A DNA stretch of 64,000 nt from Epiperipatus broadwayi (GCA_028023455.1 JAQFVV010000316.1:975412-1039411); one strand, 5' to 3'; positions 48,026-61,309 are shown, counted from the first letter of the stretch. The notes: generated by a model from the sequence alone, not told the origin. Numbers and translations: made by a program.

Positions 48026-49640
48026 TAACATGTCTACCCCCTTCTAACTGACGAATATCCATTTGGATATTAATTCAGATTTATTGAGATCTCATGATTT
48101 TTTTTTATGATTGATTGGTGATTTAATGTGTATATTGCTCTTGATATTAATTTTATTGCGCGTATGTTTTTTTTTTTGGTGGTAGGAGAGTCGTAAGTAT
48201 AAAGGTACTGATAAATAAATCCCTTAGCGCAGCAAGTAAATAAGTTTATGTGCATGGGAAAATAGGAAATTATTTAACAAATTGATAACGAAAATTCAAA
48301 GTCATGATTGTAGCAAGGTCATTTTTTTTTAATTGTTTTTTTTTGTAAGTTTACGGAAATGAAACGGTTGTCTTCAAGTCCCTCACCGTTTCACCAACCA
48401 TCCTAATAACCCACTCGTCTGTGCTAAGTTCAAACCTGTTTAATAAGTCTAAATTAAGATTTGTAAGCTAAAAATTGCAATCACGGCTATATAAACAGCA
48501 TTATATACGCACATACGAAAGAACGCTATAAGTGAATAGTATTGCCAGAGTTATAGCGTATAATTTTATCGCGTAATATTTTTAAACAGTAATAATGTAG
48601 CGTCAATTTATTAATTTATTACTTAAATTCGTATGTGGGAATATAATCCACCTATATTGAATATACATATATAGCATAGTGGCGTGATTAAAATATTTAT
48701 TAAATTTTAAGTTTCATTTTTATTATAAACCAATTTAATGTAAAAACACATTGAAAGGGTGATTGATTGCAAATGCGCTGACAAGTTTCTTTTTAAAAAG
48801 AAAAAAGATTTTTTTTTCTAAAAATAAAAGTATTTTCGGAGAATTAAAAGTTTAGTAAAGTTTTTGCTGTAAACAATTGTATCAGTATATGCCACACCTG
48901 CCTTAGGTTTCTAAAAAGAAAAGCCAATTTTAAAATAATCTAGCTAATTGATTCTAAATTATTTTGGAGACCTCGCTAATTAAAAATATGTTTACAGCAG
49001 GGATTTTACACATAAATTATAAAATCAGAACAAAATTCCTGACTAATTAAAAATAAAATCTAATATCGGATTAAACTGATTAAAATTCGATTTAATTAAA
49101 AGTTGATAATCAGAGAAAAGTTATAACACCTAAAAGGAATGTCAGCATGTTTGAAGTCAACCACTAATTTCATAAGCAAATTAAAAATTTTGTAATCTTG
49201 ATGGAGATGAAATTCCAAGGTGTGTGGGCTGATAAGGCGATCATTTAAAAAGGCCATGTAAAGTGGAGGAGCCATCTTAGATCTTTACTTTTTGAAACCT
49301 TGACAGCTTGAATGCTACATCTGTGAAGTTTTGCCCTCTTTGATCATCGTTAAGCTTTGGAATCCAGCGTGTATCCTGAACCAAAAGCAACCGTGAACAT
49401 TTTGACATCCAGTTAAGACAATAATTTTTATATCTGTGCGAGAGAAAATGTCGGGCTAAAACAGGCAGCCTTGGCTAAGCTCCAGAGTGAAGGCGACGGG
49501 CCTTTACTTCCATCCAAAAACCACCATCACCAGTATGCCGCCATAACAGCTCCGCTCTAACCGTGGGAAGAAGATGATGCCGCAAGCCGCCACAAAGACT
49601 CCCGTAACTCCAGCTCAAGTACTACAAGATGACCGGTAAC
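48026..49640 (+). other. Possible LTR or 5' leader region
   Basis: Composition shifts from AT-rich to a CpG-bearing segment at 49240-49640, below a TTTAAAAAGG box at about 49246. It resembles the U3-R-U5 gradient of an LTR following the gag-like ORF. No matching second LTR was found upstream of 46.7 kb. TCTGTGCGA (49434) and GTCGGGC (49449) are also present in repeat R, in the same order. Confidence 0.3.
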
Positions 49641-52600
49641 CTCACCATTTCTAACTGCAGTTCAATATATTAATTTTCCTTTAAGTCTAGACTTATAAAA
49701 TGTATTTTAATTCTAAAATCTTGAATTCAAGTAAATTGCTAAATGTAAAATTTTATTCTTAAATTTAATTATATAATTCTGACCTACTTTCTAATGTTTC
49801 CTAACTAAATGATTTTAATAATTTTATTTTCAATTTTCTCACTGCAGTTGTGACTATGGTTTCTTTATTTCTTTTTTTATTTTAAAATATAAATTATATG
49901 CTAATGCCTCGAAACAGCGGGCATTCAATATTAATAATAAAGAGAAGAGAGAATGACCCCTCTTCATTTAATAATTATTTATCGTAGCTTAATGCACGCT
50001 GTTTCGAAACCCTCTTAAATAACTGTTAAGAATTGGCTATGTGCTGATTATTATTTTGACCTTGATTATTTAATTATTTGTTTGCAATTTTAAAATGGGA
50101 ATCTTGTTTTAACCCAAAGTAAATTTCAATTTAATTTTCACTAAGCAATATCCAAGCCTTGAATAAGTATATTTGTTATTTATTTCATTTTGTAAAAGCC
50201 CTCCAAATATACTTTTTCCCCTTTTTTTTTTTTTATTAATTAATCGCGTAATCAAATGTGTTATTTGAGATTGAAACTAGAAAGCAAAGAATATTTAAAA
50301 GTACGCCCACGTATAGCATATGATATTAAAAATGCTATATTAGAGTTGGCGCTAATGATTCCACTGATTAGCTATCGTTCTCGTGGCTAAATATTAAATT
50401 TATTTCAACTCTTTTGCTTGGCGGATGTGATAATTTTATTATACCTTTAAACTTTCTCGTTATGTTGCATTTTTCTTTAAGATGGGACTCGGAACGGCCA
50501 TCCCTCTTACACTCCTTGGGTCGCACACGAATAAGACCTGACGTCAAATTCCAGGCAATAGTGTTAGCTACCCCAACCCTCTTTAGCAGCATGGCGATCG
50601 GTCATAGGGCTCCGGTGTTGGTCACAAAACCCTAAATATTAATCCATCCGCAGAGCGACATTTAGTATAACTGTTTACCAGCGCTATAGCGCATTGGTTC
50701 TTTTGGTTGCCAACTCTTCCTCCCTTAAATTAAGTTTCAGCCATTGTCTGACATATTCAAGAGCTAGTTTCGGTCTCATGTACAATAGTTTGAAATAATA
50801 ATATTATAGATATAATTTGACTTTAAATGTTTCACATATATGAGAAAACAAGGCTTCGTCTGATTGCTTAGCTGAAAACCATGAAATAAGAGGGATTAGC
50901 ATAATCTGCCCCATAGCTACAATGCAGTGACTGATCAATAAGATAATAAAGCAAATGATGAAAACAATATTTAACTTCATCAAATAAAATAACAAATGTA
51001 AAATAATTTTAATTGTAAGGAGAGAAGGTTAAAGCGCTCTCCAAAATGTTAGATGCTACGCGCATTTTAATTGTAAAATGCAAGAATAATATAGATAAAA
51101 TCGTCAAATTTAATCTGCAAAAATAAACATACAATTTAATAAATTACTCTGATCTCGATCTTATTTATTTCAATCCAATTCAAAATTCTCTATATTATAT
51201 ATGTGATTTCCGATGCATTAATTAGTTTTAAATATATACAGTTAATAAATTCCATTTTTTTTGTTATGAGTCTCATTGCTTCTCCGTGACCTATGTCGGC
51301 CGTGTGGAAAGAGGTATACTACGTGTAAGTTCAAGGTGGTCATTCGTAGGGTCTTGAGTCTTGGAATCCTGGCTTACGAGTTGAAGTGCGGTCGGACTCG
51401 GGATGTTACAGTCCTAGTCTGGTCAGCTTCGGTCTCTTTTGCTTGGATTCTGAATTCTGTTACGCGAATGTACAAACTTGACTGTTACAATATATTGTAC
51501 TGGTCGAAAAACCACCACCTCAACTGCAAGTCAGATCCAAACTCACCAGTTCAGATTAGTAAAAATCAAAATTGAAAGCACAGTGCTATGCGCCAAGAAA
51601 CTAGCTCAATGGTTGGGGAGGATTAGAGACCCCTGAACTCACACTAATATCGGATAATTAATTAACTTAAGATACATTTTTAAATCGAATCATATGTATA
51701 TGTTTGGGTTGCTAACACAGACAGCGAGCATTAACATTAAATAATTATTGAATAAAAGAATTAAGAACAAAGAAACCAAGTGTGTTTAGAAAATATTTAA
51801 TAATAATAGTTTGTTTTGTTTGAATTTTAAATGATGATTACATTAATCACCTCTAGCCTTTAACAAACAATTATAATAAGAGTGGTGGTCCTTATTATAT
51901 GCCAATGAGTATTACGCAATATTATGGAATTCTATGTCTATGCCCCCAACAAGAAACTAAAGGCAGATAAAGACATTCATTTGTGACAGGAATTTATTAT
52001 TCTAATTTTATTACGACAGAATGTGAGATTTATTTTTACATTTGCAAATCCACTCATGAAGAGCAAGATACATATTTTAGGGCATAACTTTAACCTTTTT
52101 AGAAAACTTATTTAATTAAATATAACTGAGAATTTGTTTGACTCTAATTGAAATCACTTCATCATGATTTATGAACATTAGAGTGGGCTTTACTGGAACT
52201 GAGAAGTAAACAGTACTGAGATCTTATGAGCTATAAAAAATTGAAAGACTGGCTGGTCGATAATCTAAATCCTATGGTGGCTTGCATTTCACAAGTCTTA
52301 CTGCCCTTTAAGGAGAGGTGATTTAAAAATAGTATGGTGGCTTGTATTTGACAAGTCTTATGCCCTTTAAGTAGATAGGAACACGGGAAAGCCAGGCCGA
52401 GTTGTAACTATGAGCCTTGAGTGTTCCAAATATAATGTGAGCAGAGGAGGAAGTGCTTTCTTCTTCTATAGAAATATCATCACTGACAAGCCTGCGAAAT
52501 GAACCATAGCCCTATGCCAGCAATGTTGAAGATGATGACATGATAGTCACCATTTGAAAATAAAACCCAATTATAGAATGCTCTACATGATGACTTGATC

Positions 52601-52887
52601 AAATTAATTAAAGGCAAATGAGCTTTTAACTAAAACTATTTAACGCATTATAAAATTATATTAATCATGCCCCAAATATCATGCCCTTCCTGAATTTAAA
52701 TAGCAAGAAACTGAAAGTTGAATTAGAATATATCTGATTGATTCCTTTATTGGCCCTTTTGCAAAAAACATTTTAAGATTATATATGAATAAATACACAT
52801 TGTTGAATATGAAAAAATAGCTGGGGCATAGATTAGAAACGGAGCTAATAATTTATTATTAGCCAATTATAAAAATAACAAACATTT
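49641..52887. other. Unassigned; two CpG-bearing islands
   Basis: The sections 50340-50730 and 51250-51640 are conspicuously richer in G, C and CpG than the surroundings and have ORFs on both strands (50414-50635, 50368-50592 and 51276-51575), but no domain is recognisable. A direct two-copy repeat (GTGGCTTGCATTTCACAAG at 52271-52312 and 52332-52371) is present. Confidence 0.4.
49910..50006. repeat. Inverted repeat, 16-bp arms
   Basis: CGAAACAGCGGGCATT (49910-49925) and AATGCACGCTGTTTCG (49991-50006) pair with one mismatch across about 65 bases. Confidence 0.7.
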
Positions 52888-53024
52888 AATAATTTCTTTC
52901 GACTCGATGATTGATAGAACTGTATAAATCTAGTTCTAATGGAGAGAATTATTATCAGATTTAATATTACATTTTCTGCGTAAGGCAAATAGAACAAAGG
53001 AGTTTATCGAGTCGAAAGATTATT
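52888..53024. mobile_element. MITE-like element with 19-20 bp terminal inverted repeats
   Basis: AATAATTTCTTTCGACTCGAT (from 52888) and ATCGAGTCGAAAGATTATT (53006-53024) are inverted copies with one base of slippage, bounding about 137 bases without coding capacity. This is the size of a miniature inverted-repeat transposable element. The target duplication is not clear. Confidence 0.55.
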
Positions 53025-54184
53025 GGCATATAATTAAAAATAAACGACATTAATAAATCACACAATATATATATATAATATAGTAAATGAACCGCCATAG
53101 TAAGGAAGGAAAGTTAAATTTAAAGACTAGAGATTGAGAGAATTACTAATTTAAAATAGCATAAATAAAAGGTGTTACACAGAGATTATTACATTAAAGA
53201 ATGAAAAGAGCTCTTAAAGGGAGTGTAAAGTAAAGTTCAGAAACTGGCCAGAAAGTTTAAGGTTCATTATGGAAATAGATTACCCATTTCTTCTAGGGCT
53301 GGTCACTTAGTTTACACATCCGGATTGGTAATATGTAGACACACATTTTGTTGATTACTTGAACAGCATTTAATTTGATTTTGGCAGCATGATTGGCCTG
53401 GAAAGGATTTAGCAGCTTCATTGAAGGTTCTCAAGGGTCTTCAGGAACCACAGCCAGATTCCTGATGTTTTAGCCCTTCACCATGATTAAAACACTATTT
53501 AATTTCATAATTTAAAAATGCACAGACTTGAATGGCACTTCTCTACAACAAAGATGGCTTTCTCCTCCAAACTTTTCAGATCTGTATATACTGTATTTTA
53601 TGCCTTCGGGCTAGTGCTTCTTTCATTATCAATGTTATAAAATTTACTGGTTGTTTTTAAATACACTCCTTCGATAAGGCTTTCAAACTGATTTTAATTA
53701 GGAAATCCTTACAATTTAAATACTTATCTTTTTTTCTAATTAGTAAAACTTAACCCATTGTTTTGGAAAGGGAAAATCTGAAAGCTTATTGAAAGAATGT
53801 AGCTTTTAATCATTAAAGTTTTAACAAATTATTTAAAGTAAAAACAAACATTCCCGACGCAATGAAACTTTCAAACAATTATATATATTTAAATATTTAC
53901 AAATATATACGCACAATCCACACAGTTGTTATATATATAAATTCATGAATAATTCTATCATGAATTTATTAATAGCATTGATTAATTTAAACTCAAATGA
54001 ATTAATTTTAATACACATTTCTGTAATAGTTTTTCTTTATGGAAATTAGCATGGATTGAATGTATAAAGCCCCATTGCATCAAAAATTTAAGGTTAGTAC
54101 TAGGGGTTTGATGTGGGCTTATGGCTAGATGTCATGAAGCTAGGATCGAACTCAGATCTGACTTCTTCAATATATATATATATA
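53025..54184. other. Unassigned sequence
   Basis: No recognised feature; TA repeats at 54170-54183 receive the LTR element. Confidence 0.45.
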
Positions 54185-56017
54185 ATACCTACCCCCCTTT
54201 AACATCATCTTATAACTTTTATAAATATCACTTATATAACATCAATAAAATATTCGATATTTATAATAACGACTCGATACAGAACTTTGTACCTCCCTCT
54301 TACACAAAATCCTATCATATGGGGCTGTCGGTACCTCGGGTAGAGTGGTCAATATCATTGGCAAACATTCGCCAATAATATTAATACTCGATTACTAGAT
54401 TAAACATTAGCCAACCAAACTCTATTTATTTAAAGGAAAAATCCAATGGGCGCCAGCTGACCTTTCTCAACAAGTCTGCCTGACCAATACGATCTAGTAC
54501 CCGCTCCCGCTAGCTCAGCTAAAACAATCAATAAAATACAAAATCTGCCTACTTAAAAAATCAATTTATGAATCTTTCTCTGCGCTAGTTTTCTCGCTTC
54601 TTTTCCCAAATTCTAATTTAAAATTTTATTTCGCTCTCATAGTCTCAGCGGATACTCATATCCCATTTCTAAACTATAATTCATTATTATAACATTTATT
54701 ATTTATTTGCTCTACGATATTTATTTCTTTTTTTTTTCTTTTTTTTCTTTTTTTAATAAATAATCACTAACCCATTAAATCTCCGTTTATGCTGTTTCAC
54801 TTCATTTGGTCTTATAATATAATTAATTACACTTTTGCTCAAATTTAGATAATATTTAATATAACAAAAAATATCATATTATACATACATTTAGAAAATA
54901 ATTATACGCACACAAATATATTTGAAATCACAATAAAAATCCCTTGATAATGAAGCTAAAGACAATTAGTAATTATTGTTCGTAACATAAAGTTCAAAGT
55001 TTATTATTCCATACATTACTACAGCTTTTAGTTAGTGAATTAAGAATAAAATAAATATTACCTAGCATTCTCTTTTATGCCTAGTTCCGAGCGTAGCTTC
55101 TGATAGTATTTCCTTCGGTCAGTTAGCGCTAACTCTTTGCGATCCTTTTCCCGATGTCATTGGGATCCTGTGGGCTTCACCATGGACACTCCACTTCCTT
55201 CTTGTTTTATGCGAACATGATCATCCTTCGAACTGTCTGCCATTGGTATTGCATGGAAGGATTCGGCCAGCTGTCCACACGATGGGTTTAACAATGCAGC
55301 ATTATGTTTTATTTAACTCTGGACGTATATTAATAATATGAATATGAATTTAAGAATAATCAACTGAACCGAATCAAAATCAAATTTTAATCATAATATC
55401 AAATTCAATCTAATAACTATAACAATAGAAAGTTCACTCCTTTTATATTTTACGGTCCTTATCTTGCGGATTCAATCTACATTCTGAATTTCTGCTATTG
55501 GACAATTATTTCTTTTCTTTCGACTCTCTACACAGTTTCATTGGTCATTCTTTAGATGATTGCAAATTTCAATTTCTTTGTTAGAGTTTATTTCACTAAT
55601 TAGCCGTTTAATGGAAATTTCTTATGTTTGTCATTAGCTCCCATTGTTTATTACATTCCTTTGATTATATTCCTTTTTTTTATTATTATAAGACAAAACG
55701 AACTCCACCTTGCTTTTTTTTTTTTTTTCTAAAAGCAATCTTAAATCAAATTTCAATTAAATCAAGTTTTAATTAAATCAAGTTTTTAATTCTTTAAGTT
55801 TTATTTAAATGTGATTCTAAAATTATATCTTATAAAACTGTCTAATTTATGCTTTTAATGATAAACCCTTCTATGATAAAAAAAAAAAAATTATTTTACC
55901 CTACAAGACCTTTTATTTTTATTAAATATTTAAACAAATTTTTTATCAATTTATATTTCTCCAAAATTATGTGTAACTCCGAAGAAAACACACTCCTTCC
56001 TGATGTATCTCGGTACA
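54185..56017 (-). repeat. 3' LTR, 1833 bp
   Basis: The full-length LTR in element orientation starts at 56017 (TGTACCGAGATACATC) and ends at 54185. It retains a 541-bp section (55241-55781) missing from the 5' LTR. A homopyrimidine tract lies at about 54728-54755. Confidence 0.88.
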
Positions 56018-56036
56018 TTTCTCCGTCCCCCCTTTT
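56018..56036 (-). promoter_or_regulatory. Polypurine tract
   Basis: Minus-strand AAAAGGGGGGACGGAGAAA directly abuts the TGTACC start of the 3' LTR, the expected plus-strand primer position. Confidence 0.85.
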
Positions 56037-56211
56037 GAAACTAAAATATCAATCTGAAGGTTTTAGTTTCAACGTTTAACTTTATTCTTATTATACAATC
56101 CCCTCGATTTATTTTGATGGAAGTTCGTCCTTTCTTATTCTCGTGTGTCCGTGTTACTTGTTAAGTTTTCGGTCCCGTTATACCTATTTATTTATATATA
56201 TATATATTTAT

Positions 56212-57417
56212 TTACGCTTGATCAGGTGGTTCTCCCTTTCTGCCATGTGGGTTGTTGTACCCATCCCATCTCCTATATCGATCTGGAGGTTCCCTAGCTA
56301 GATTGCCATAATCAACCTGTGTTAGAAATTCCGCCATTTCCTCCACTGACCGTCCATCTTTACTTAACATTAGCTGTTGTATATTTGGCGGCATATTATT
56401 GCGTAGTGTTCTGATTATCTGACCATCTGACATAGGGAATGCCATCAATGCCTTAAGTTTTGACACTTGTCGGTAAAAGAATTTCGCATACGTCTCTCCC
56501 CGCGCATTTGAATATCTCTTGTGGGATATTTTATACAGGATTCCATCTTGCCTAGCTTCATTCCAAAATGCCCTTAACATAGCCTGTCTATATTCTCCGA
56601 ATGTCTGCGGTTTCTCGTCCAAGGTGTGCCACCAATCACATGCTGTCTCTTGGAGGTAACTACTGGCCACCGCAACCTTGTCCTCTTCCGGTAAACTTTT
56701 ACTATGGAACAGATTACTCAGGCTTTCTAAATGTTTCAGCGGGTTTTCTCCTACCTCCGCTTTGAATACCGAAATGGTGAACTGCTTCTCTATAAATCTA
56801 CTCATCTGTTCACTGTGTCTATTCTCAATCTTAAAATCCTCATATTTCTGTTCTACCTGTCTTATTTTCTGCCCTGTGTCTCCCACTACGTCTTTACATA
56901 TCTCCTTTACTTTAGTTTTTATATTCTTGGTGGTCTCTATTTCATTCTCTAAGTTCCCTAATTCCTGTTGCGTCGTTTCCTGGCTACTTATTAGGTCTTG
57001 TCATATCTCTTCCATGTGTACTATTCTCTCTTCTAGCTGGCTTTTCCCTATACTGCTTGACTCTTCCCTCACTTCTATATTTTCTTTTAATTCTAATATT
57101 TCATGCCTTTCTTCTTCTACACCCTTTTTCATTACTCCTATTACTTCCTCGTATGCGTCCATTTTTGCTGTCAATTCCTGTTTCATTTCTCTCATCTCTG
57201 TTCTAAGTTCATTAATTTCCTGCTTCATTTCTTGTTGATTTTGTTTGATGTCTTCGTGTATCTCTTTCATCATGTTCATCAAAATTTGAAATGCACTTTC
57301 TTCCACTATTTGCGGATTTTTAAAAAATATCGGGCTTACTTCTGGCATTGCCCTCCCGTCGTTTCCACTTTTGTCCATTTTTTTCTTTTTTTTAATAATA
57401 AACTTACGTATGTACAA
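56212..57417 (-). pseudogene. Retrotransposon gag with one in-frame stop
   Basis: The reading frame is open from upstream of an ATG at about 57378 to an in-frame TGA at 57003-57001, then continues in the same frame to a stop at 56212. The N-terminal ~130 residues are Glu/Lys-rich coiled coil ('EMKQEINELRTEMREMKQEL'). After the stop come a second coiled region and, from about 56820, a retrotransposon gag core: 'FTISVFKAEVGENPLKHLE', 'VASSYLQETACDWW', 'FGEYRQAMLRAFWNEA', 'YAKFFYRQVSKLKAL'. This is the W-W and F-x-x-x-F pattern of the Retrotrans_gag family. It ends in a basic, Pro/Gly-rich tail without a CCHC knuckle. Gag forms the particle that packages element RNA. The opposite-strand ORFs at 56678-57459 are shadows. 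Confidence 0.8.
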
Positions 57418-57679
57418 CCAAAACCTAACCTTCCCAGTTTTTTTTTTTTTTTTTGCTAAAATTCCCCGGAGTGTCCCTATGCCTCCACATTTTATATAAT
57501 TGCAAAATCACTTTTAAAGTTGCGCTGCTTATACCGTTTTCTAATCCTACTATCACGCTCCCTCCCGCTTCTTTTTACTAGCTATTACTTATGTCACTCA
57601 TACACGACTCTGGCCACACTGCTTAAAAACGTCCAGTGATGACTCACATCGGTCCTGCCATTCAAAACATTTAGTTTCA

Positions 57680-57697
57680 TTCCACGTTGATGCGCCA
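57680..57697 (-). promoter_or_regulatory. Primer-binding site
   Basis: Minus-strand TGGCGCATCAACGTGGAA begins 1-2 bases after the 5' LTR end. It has the TGGCGC start and ACGTGG segment common in Ty3-type elements, and TGG pairs with the tRNA 3' CCA. Confidence 0.75.
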
Positions 57698-57698
57698 T

Positions 57699-59001
57699 TT
57701 ATACCTACCCCCCTTTAACGTCATCTTATAACTTTTATAAATATCACTTATATAACATCAATAAAATATTTGATATTTATAATAACGACTCGATACAGAA
57801 CTTTGTACCTCCCTCTTACACAAAATCCTATCATATGGGGCTGTCGGTACCTCGGGTAGAGTGGTCAATATCCTTGGCAAACATTCGCCAATAATATTAA
57901 TACTCGATTACTAGATTAAACATTAGCCAACCAAACTCTTTATTTATTTAAAGGAAAAATCCAATGGGCGCCAGCCGAGCTTTGTCGACAAGTCTGCCTG
58001 ACCAATATAATCTAGTACCCACTCCCGCTAGCTCAGCTAAAACAATCAATAAAATACAAAATCCACCTACTTAAACAATCAATTTACGAATCTTTCTCTG
58101 CGCTAGTTTTCTCGCTTCTTTTCCCAAATTCTAATTTAAAATTTTATTTCGCTCTCATAGTCTCAGCGGATACTCATATCCCATTTCTAAACTATAATTC
58201 ATTATTATAACATTTATTATTTATTTGCTCTACGATATTTATTTCTTTTTTTTTTTTCTTTTTTTCTTTTTTTTAATAAATAATCACTAACCCATTAAAT
58301 CTCCGTTTATGCTGTTTCACTTCATTTCGTCTTATAATATAATTAATTACACTTTTGCTCAAATTTAGATAATATTTAATATAACAAAAAATATCATATT
58401 ATACATACATTTAGAAAATAATTATACGCACACAAATATATTTGAAATCACAATAAAAATCCTTTGATAATGGAGCTAAAGACAATTAGTAATTATTGTT
58501 CGTAACATAAAGTTCAAAGTTTATTATTCCATACATTACTACGGCTTTTAATTAGTGAATTAAGAATAAAATAAATATTACCTAGCATTCTCTTTTATGC
58601 CTAGTTCCGAGCGTAGCTTCTGATAGTATTTCCTTCGGTCAGTTAGTGCTAACTCTTTGCAATCCTTTTCCCGATGTCATTGTTATCCTGTGGGCTTCAC
58701 CATGGACACTCCGCTTCCTTCTTGTTTTACACGAACATGATCATCCTTCGAACTGTCTGCTGTTTTTAATTCTTTAAGTTTTATTTAAATGTGATTCTAA
58801 AATTATATCTTATAAAACTGTCTAATTTATGCTTTTAACGATAAACCCTTCTATGATAAAAAAAAAAAAAATTTTTATTTTACCCTACAAGACCTTTTAT
58901 TTTTATTAAATATTTAAACAAATCTTTTATCAATTTATATTTTTCCAAAATTATGTGTAACTCCGAAGAAAATACACTCCTTCCTGATGTATCTCGGTAC
59001 A
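57699..59001 (-). repeat. 5' LTR, 1303 bp, internally deleted
   Basis: It matches the 3' LTR from both ends but jumps from CTGTCTGC (58760) to TGTTTTTAATTC (58761), lacking the 541 bases at 55241-55781 of the other LTR. GC-dinucleotide microhomology at the junction suggests a deletion after insertion. Confidence 0.88.
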
Positions 59002-59948
59002 ATATATATATACGCATATGTTACTATGCTAGAAATTTATTATAAAATAATAAAACCCCTTCCTTTAAAGATATTAATTTAACTTATATGCCCGAATTAT
59101 ATCACCATTTTCTTCTTAGCATGAAATTAAATTGAGAGACTGCAAACCTCTCGTGCTCATCACTATCCAACAGCCAATCAGATGTTCTCAATAGCGATCA
59201 AATCATAACTACAAGACAGACAATTGAACAAGAAGGTGGTCCACCTTCTTCTTTACTTGTCTTTCTATATATCCAAGTTAGTCTGAAGTATCTCGATTTG
59301 AAAGTGTGATGCTCTAAATATCTTCAGATTTAACTCACTAAGTTTAAATTACAAACATACAGCATGAAATCCTACGATTTACTATGCAGTAGTTTTTAGA
59401 TGTTATAACTTGCAGTAATGTATGTAAATAATATTTATTTATATGAATTAGCTTCAATAAACAATAAAGATTTTAAAGTAATTTATCGCATGTGAATTTG
59501 ATGAATATCAAATAGATAAATATATGAAAAAGATCGCACCATGCCTATTTATTACAAAATAACAATAAAAGAACAGATATATTTATTTAACAAGCATTTA
59601 GTTTGATTAAATATACATATATAAATAAAATTGCAAGTTCTTGTCAAAAAAAATCAATAAATTAAATAGACATATAGATATGTATATGAGCATTTTTCTC
59701 AGTATAATTATATAATGAATCTAGAATGTAGCTCCATGTAAATACCTAACTTGCAATGTATTCTCTTTCACTCTCTTTTGTAAAAAAAATTAATAAAACA
59801 GATGCAAGATAAGGTGGATGAAATATATTTTAGAATAAAAACAACTTTTATAACTTTAGAAAAGAGTTCTACCATAGAAAGCAAGTTGAGGGAAAATAAA
59901 ATGAAAAGTGTTTAACTTCTTTTAAACTCTTATCATCCAAACCTCTCA

Positions 59949-59979
<31 letters not shown>
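59002..59979. other. Unassigned AT-rich sequence
   Basis: A short palindrome AAGAAGGTGG/CCACCTTCTT lies at 59230-59250, and a TA run at 59950-59980. No gene recognised. Confidence 0.5.
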
Positions 59980-59985
<6 letters not shown>

Positions 59986-60395
59986 CAAATCAATATATAT
60001 ATCAAAATACAGTACAATTTATATAAATTATATTCTTTTAGAAGTACTTTCGACTATACACTTTGTAGTCTTTATCAACTATATAATGTTGAATAATCAA
60101 AACGAGACAACCCTTAACAATACCCATAGTTCAATTCAGATTTCCCACAATTCTGTTATCTTAACATTTGATGACTGGCGAAATCTGAATTGAACGATGG
60201 GTATTGTTAAGGGTTGTCTCGTTTTGATTATTCAACGTTATATAGTTGATAAAGACTACAAAGTGTATAGTCGAAAGTACTTCTAAAAGAATATAATTTA
60301 TATAAATTGTACTGTATTTTGATATATATATATTGATTTGTATATTACATATATTGTGAAACGAATACAGATATCAAACTTTATTTATTACATAT
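59980..60395 (+). mobile_element. Foldback element E, near-perfect 165-bp arms
   Basis: Arms 59980-60143 and 60181-60346 are inverted copies with only a few mismatches, around a 37-base spacer. They share 'gataaagactacaaagtgta' and 'acccttaacaatacccat'. A right-only tail (60347-60395, GTGAAACGAATACAG) is followed by TA repeats, the same one-sided-tail plan as families A-D. TA repeats on both sides hide the target duplication. The GACTA...TAGTC-GAAA segment is hammerhead-like, but its core (TTGATAA) is not conserved. Confidence 0.75.
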
Positions 60396-61309
60396 ATATA
60401 TATAACAAGAAATAGAAACAGGTCTAGTTGATCTTTAGAATATATACAGTAACGTTGTAAATATATGTGAAGTAAAATTAGTTACTACATATTAACCATA
60501 ACAATAATAAAAAAAATGACAACAATAAAAGTTACCAGTAACTAAGAAGCACTTATATGCATTATCCTTTATAAGGATGATGAATTAAGAGTTCATTCTA
60601 GAGATGTGATGATATTCTCATTCTTTCTCGATGTCTGTTAAAGTCTCCATCACAAATACCTATTCTTGTTTCTATTTAGATAGATCTTTTTTTATCTTCC
60701 TGGCAAAAAAGGTAGATAGTTATCAGGCATGGTTCTTAAGTCTTCTGCTGGTTATGATCTCTAAGACACTTCTGAGAATGGACTAATGGGAGGGCAGAGG
60801 TAAACTTATCTACTCACACATAACATAAAGATTTAGGTATCTGTCTGATGACAGTCAAGATTTTTAGATCAAGAAAAATTATAGAAGAACGATGAATTCG
60901 TCACATTTATACTTTTTAGTTTATTTCAGTTATTTAATTAATTGAAGTCTACAAATGTTTCCATGGTTTACAACCTCTTACTTGCACCATATGCTTCTAC
61001 ATTATTGTTTAGATGACAAACAATCAATTTTATATTAACACATTTTTCTTTTTAAAGGATGTTAAATTAAAATTTTAATCTAGTTTGGTATTATATAAAA
61101 TACATTTGCCAACATCTCTATTTATTGGTCCAATAATTTTGCATTTATATTACTTTAAAACTTTTTTCTTTCTCTTAATTTCCACCTATAACATTTATAT
61201 ATATTTAAATTATATACATATACATTTGATTAAATATCCATTTACTGTGGTTGATTTTAGGGTCAGCAGTTAAATAAAAAGTAAAAGGGTGAAGCATTCA
61301 CACACACAT

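Larger units (their letters stand above)
54185..59001 (-). mobile_element. Gag-only LTR retrotransposon
   Basis: A complete minus-strand unit. The 5' LTR is 57699-59001, the primer-binding site 57680-57697, gag 57378-56212, the polypurine tract 56036-56018 and the 3' LTR 56017-54185. The LTRs begin TGTACC and end GGTATA/GGTAT, imperfect short inverted ends. The internal region is only about 1.7 kb: protease, reverse transcriptase, RNase H and integrase are absent, so the copy is non-autonomous. Over the shared ~1.06 kb the LTRs differ at roughly 30 positions by eye. Insertion was into a TA repeat, which masks the target duplication. The primer-binding site style and gag suggest a Ty3-type parent, which is an inference. 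Confidence 0.85.

Noticed and set aside
56678-57459. Long plus-strand ORFs of 186 and 118 codons
   Set aside because: They are antisense shadows of the gag coiled coil (Glu/Lys codons read backwards as Phe, Leu, Ser).
60246-60290. Hammerhead-like GACTA/TAGTC stem with GAAA in foldback E
   Set aside because: The core is TTGATAA plus an extra A, two invariant bases are lost and stem I is 3 bp; reported only as a question.
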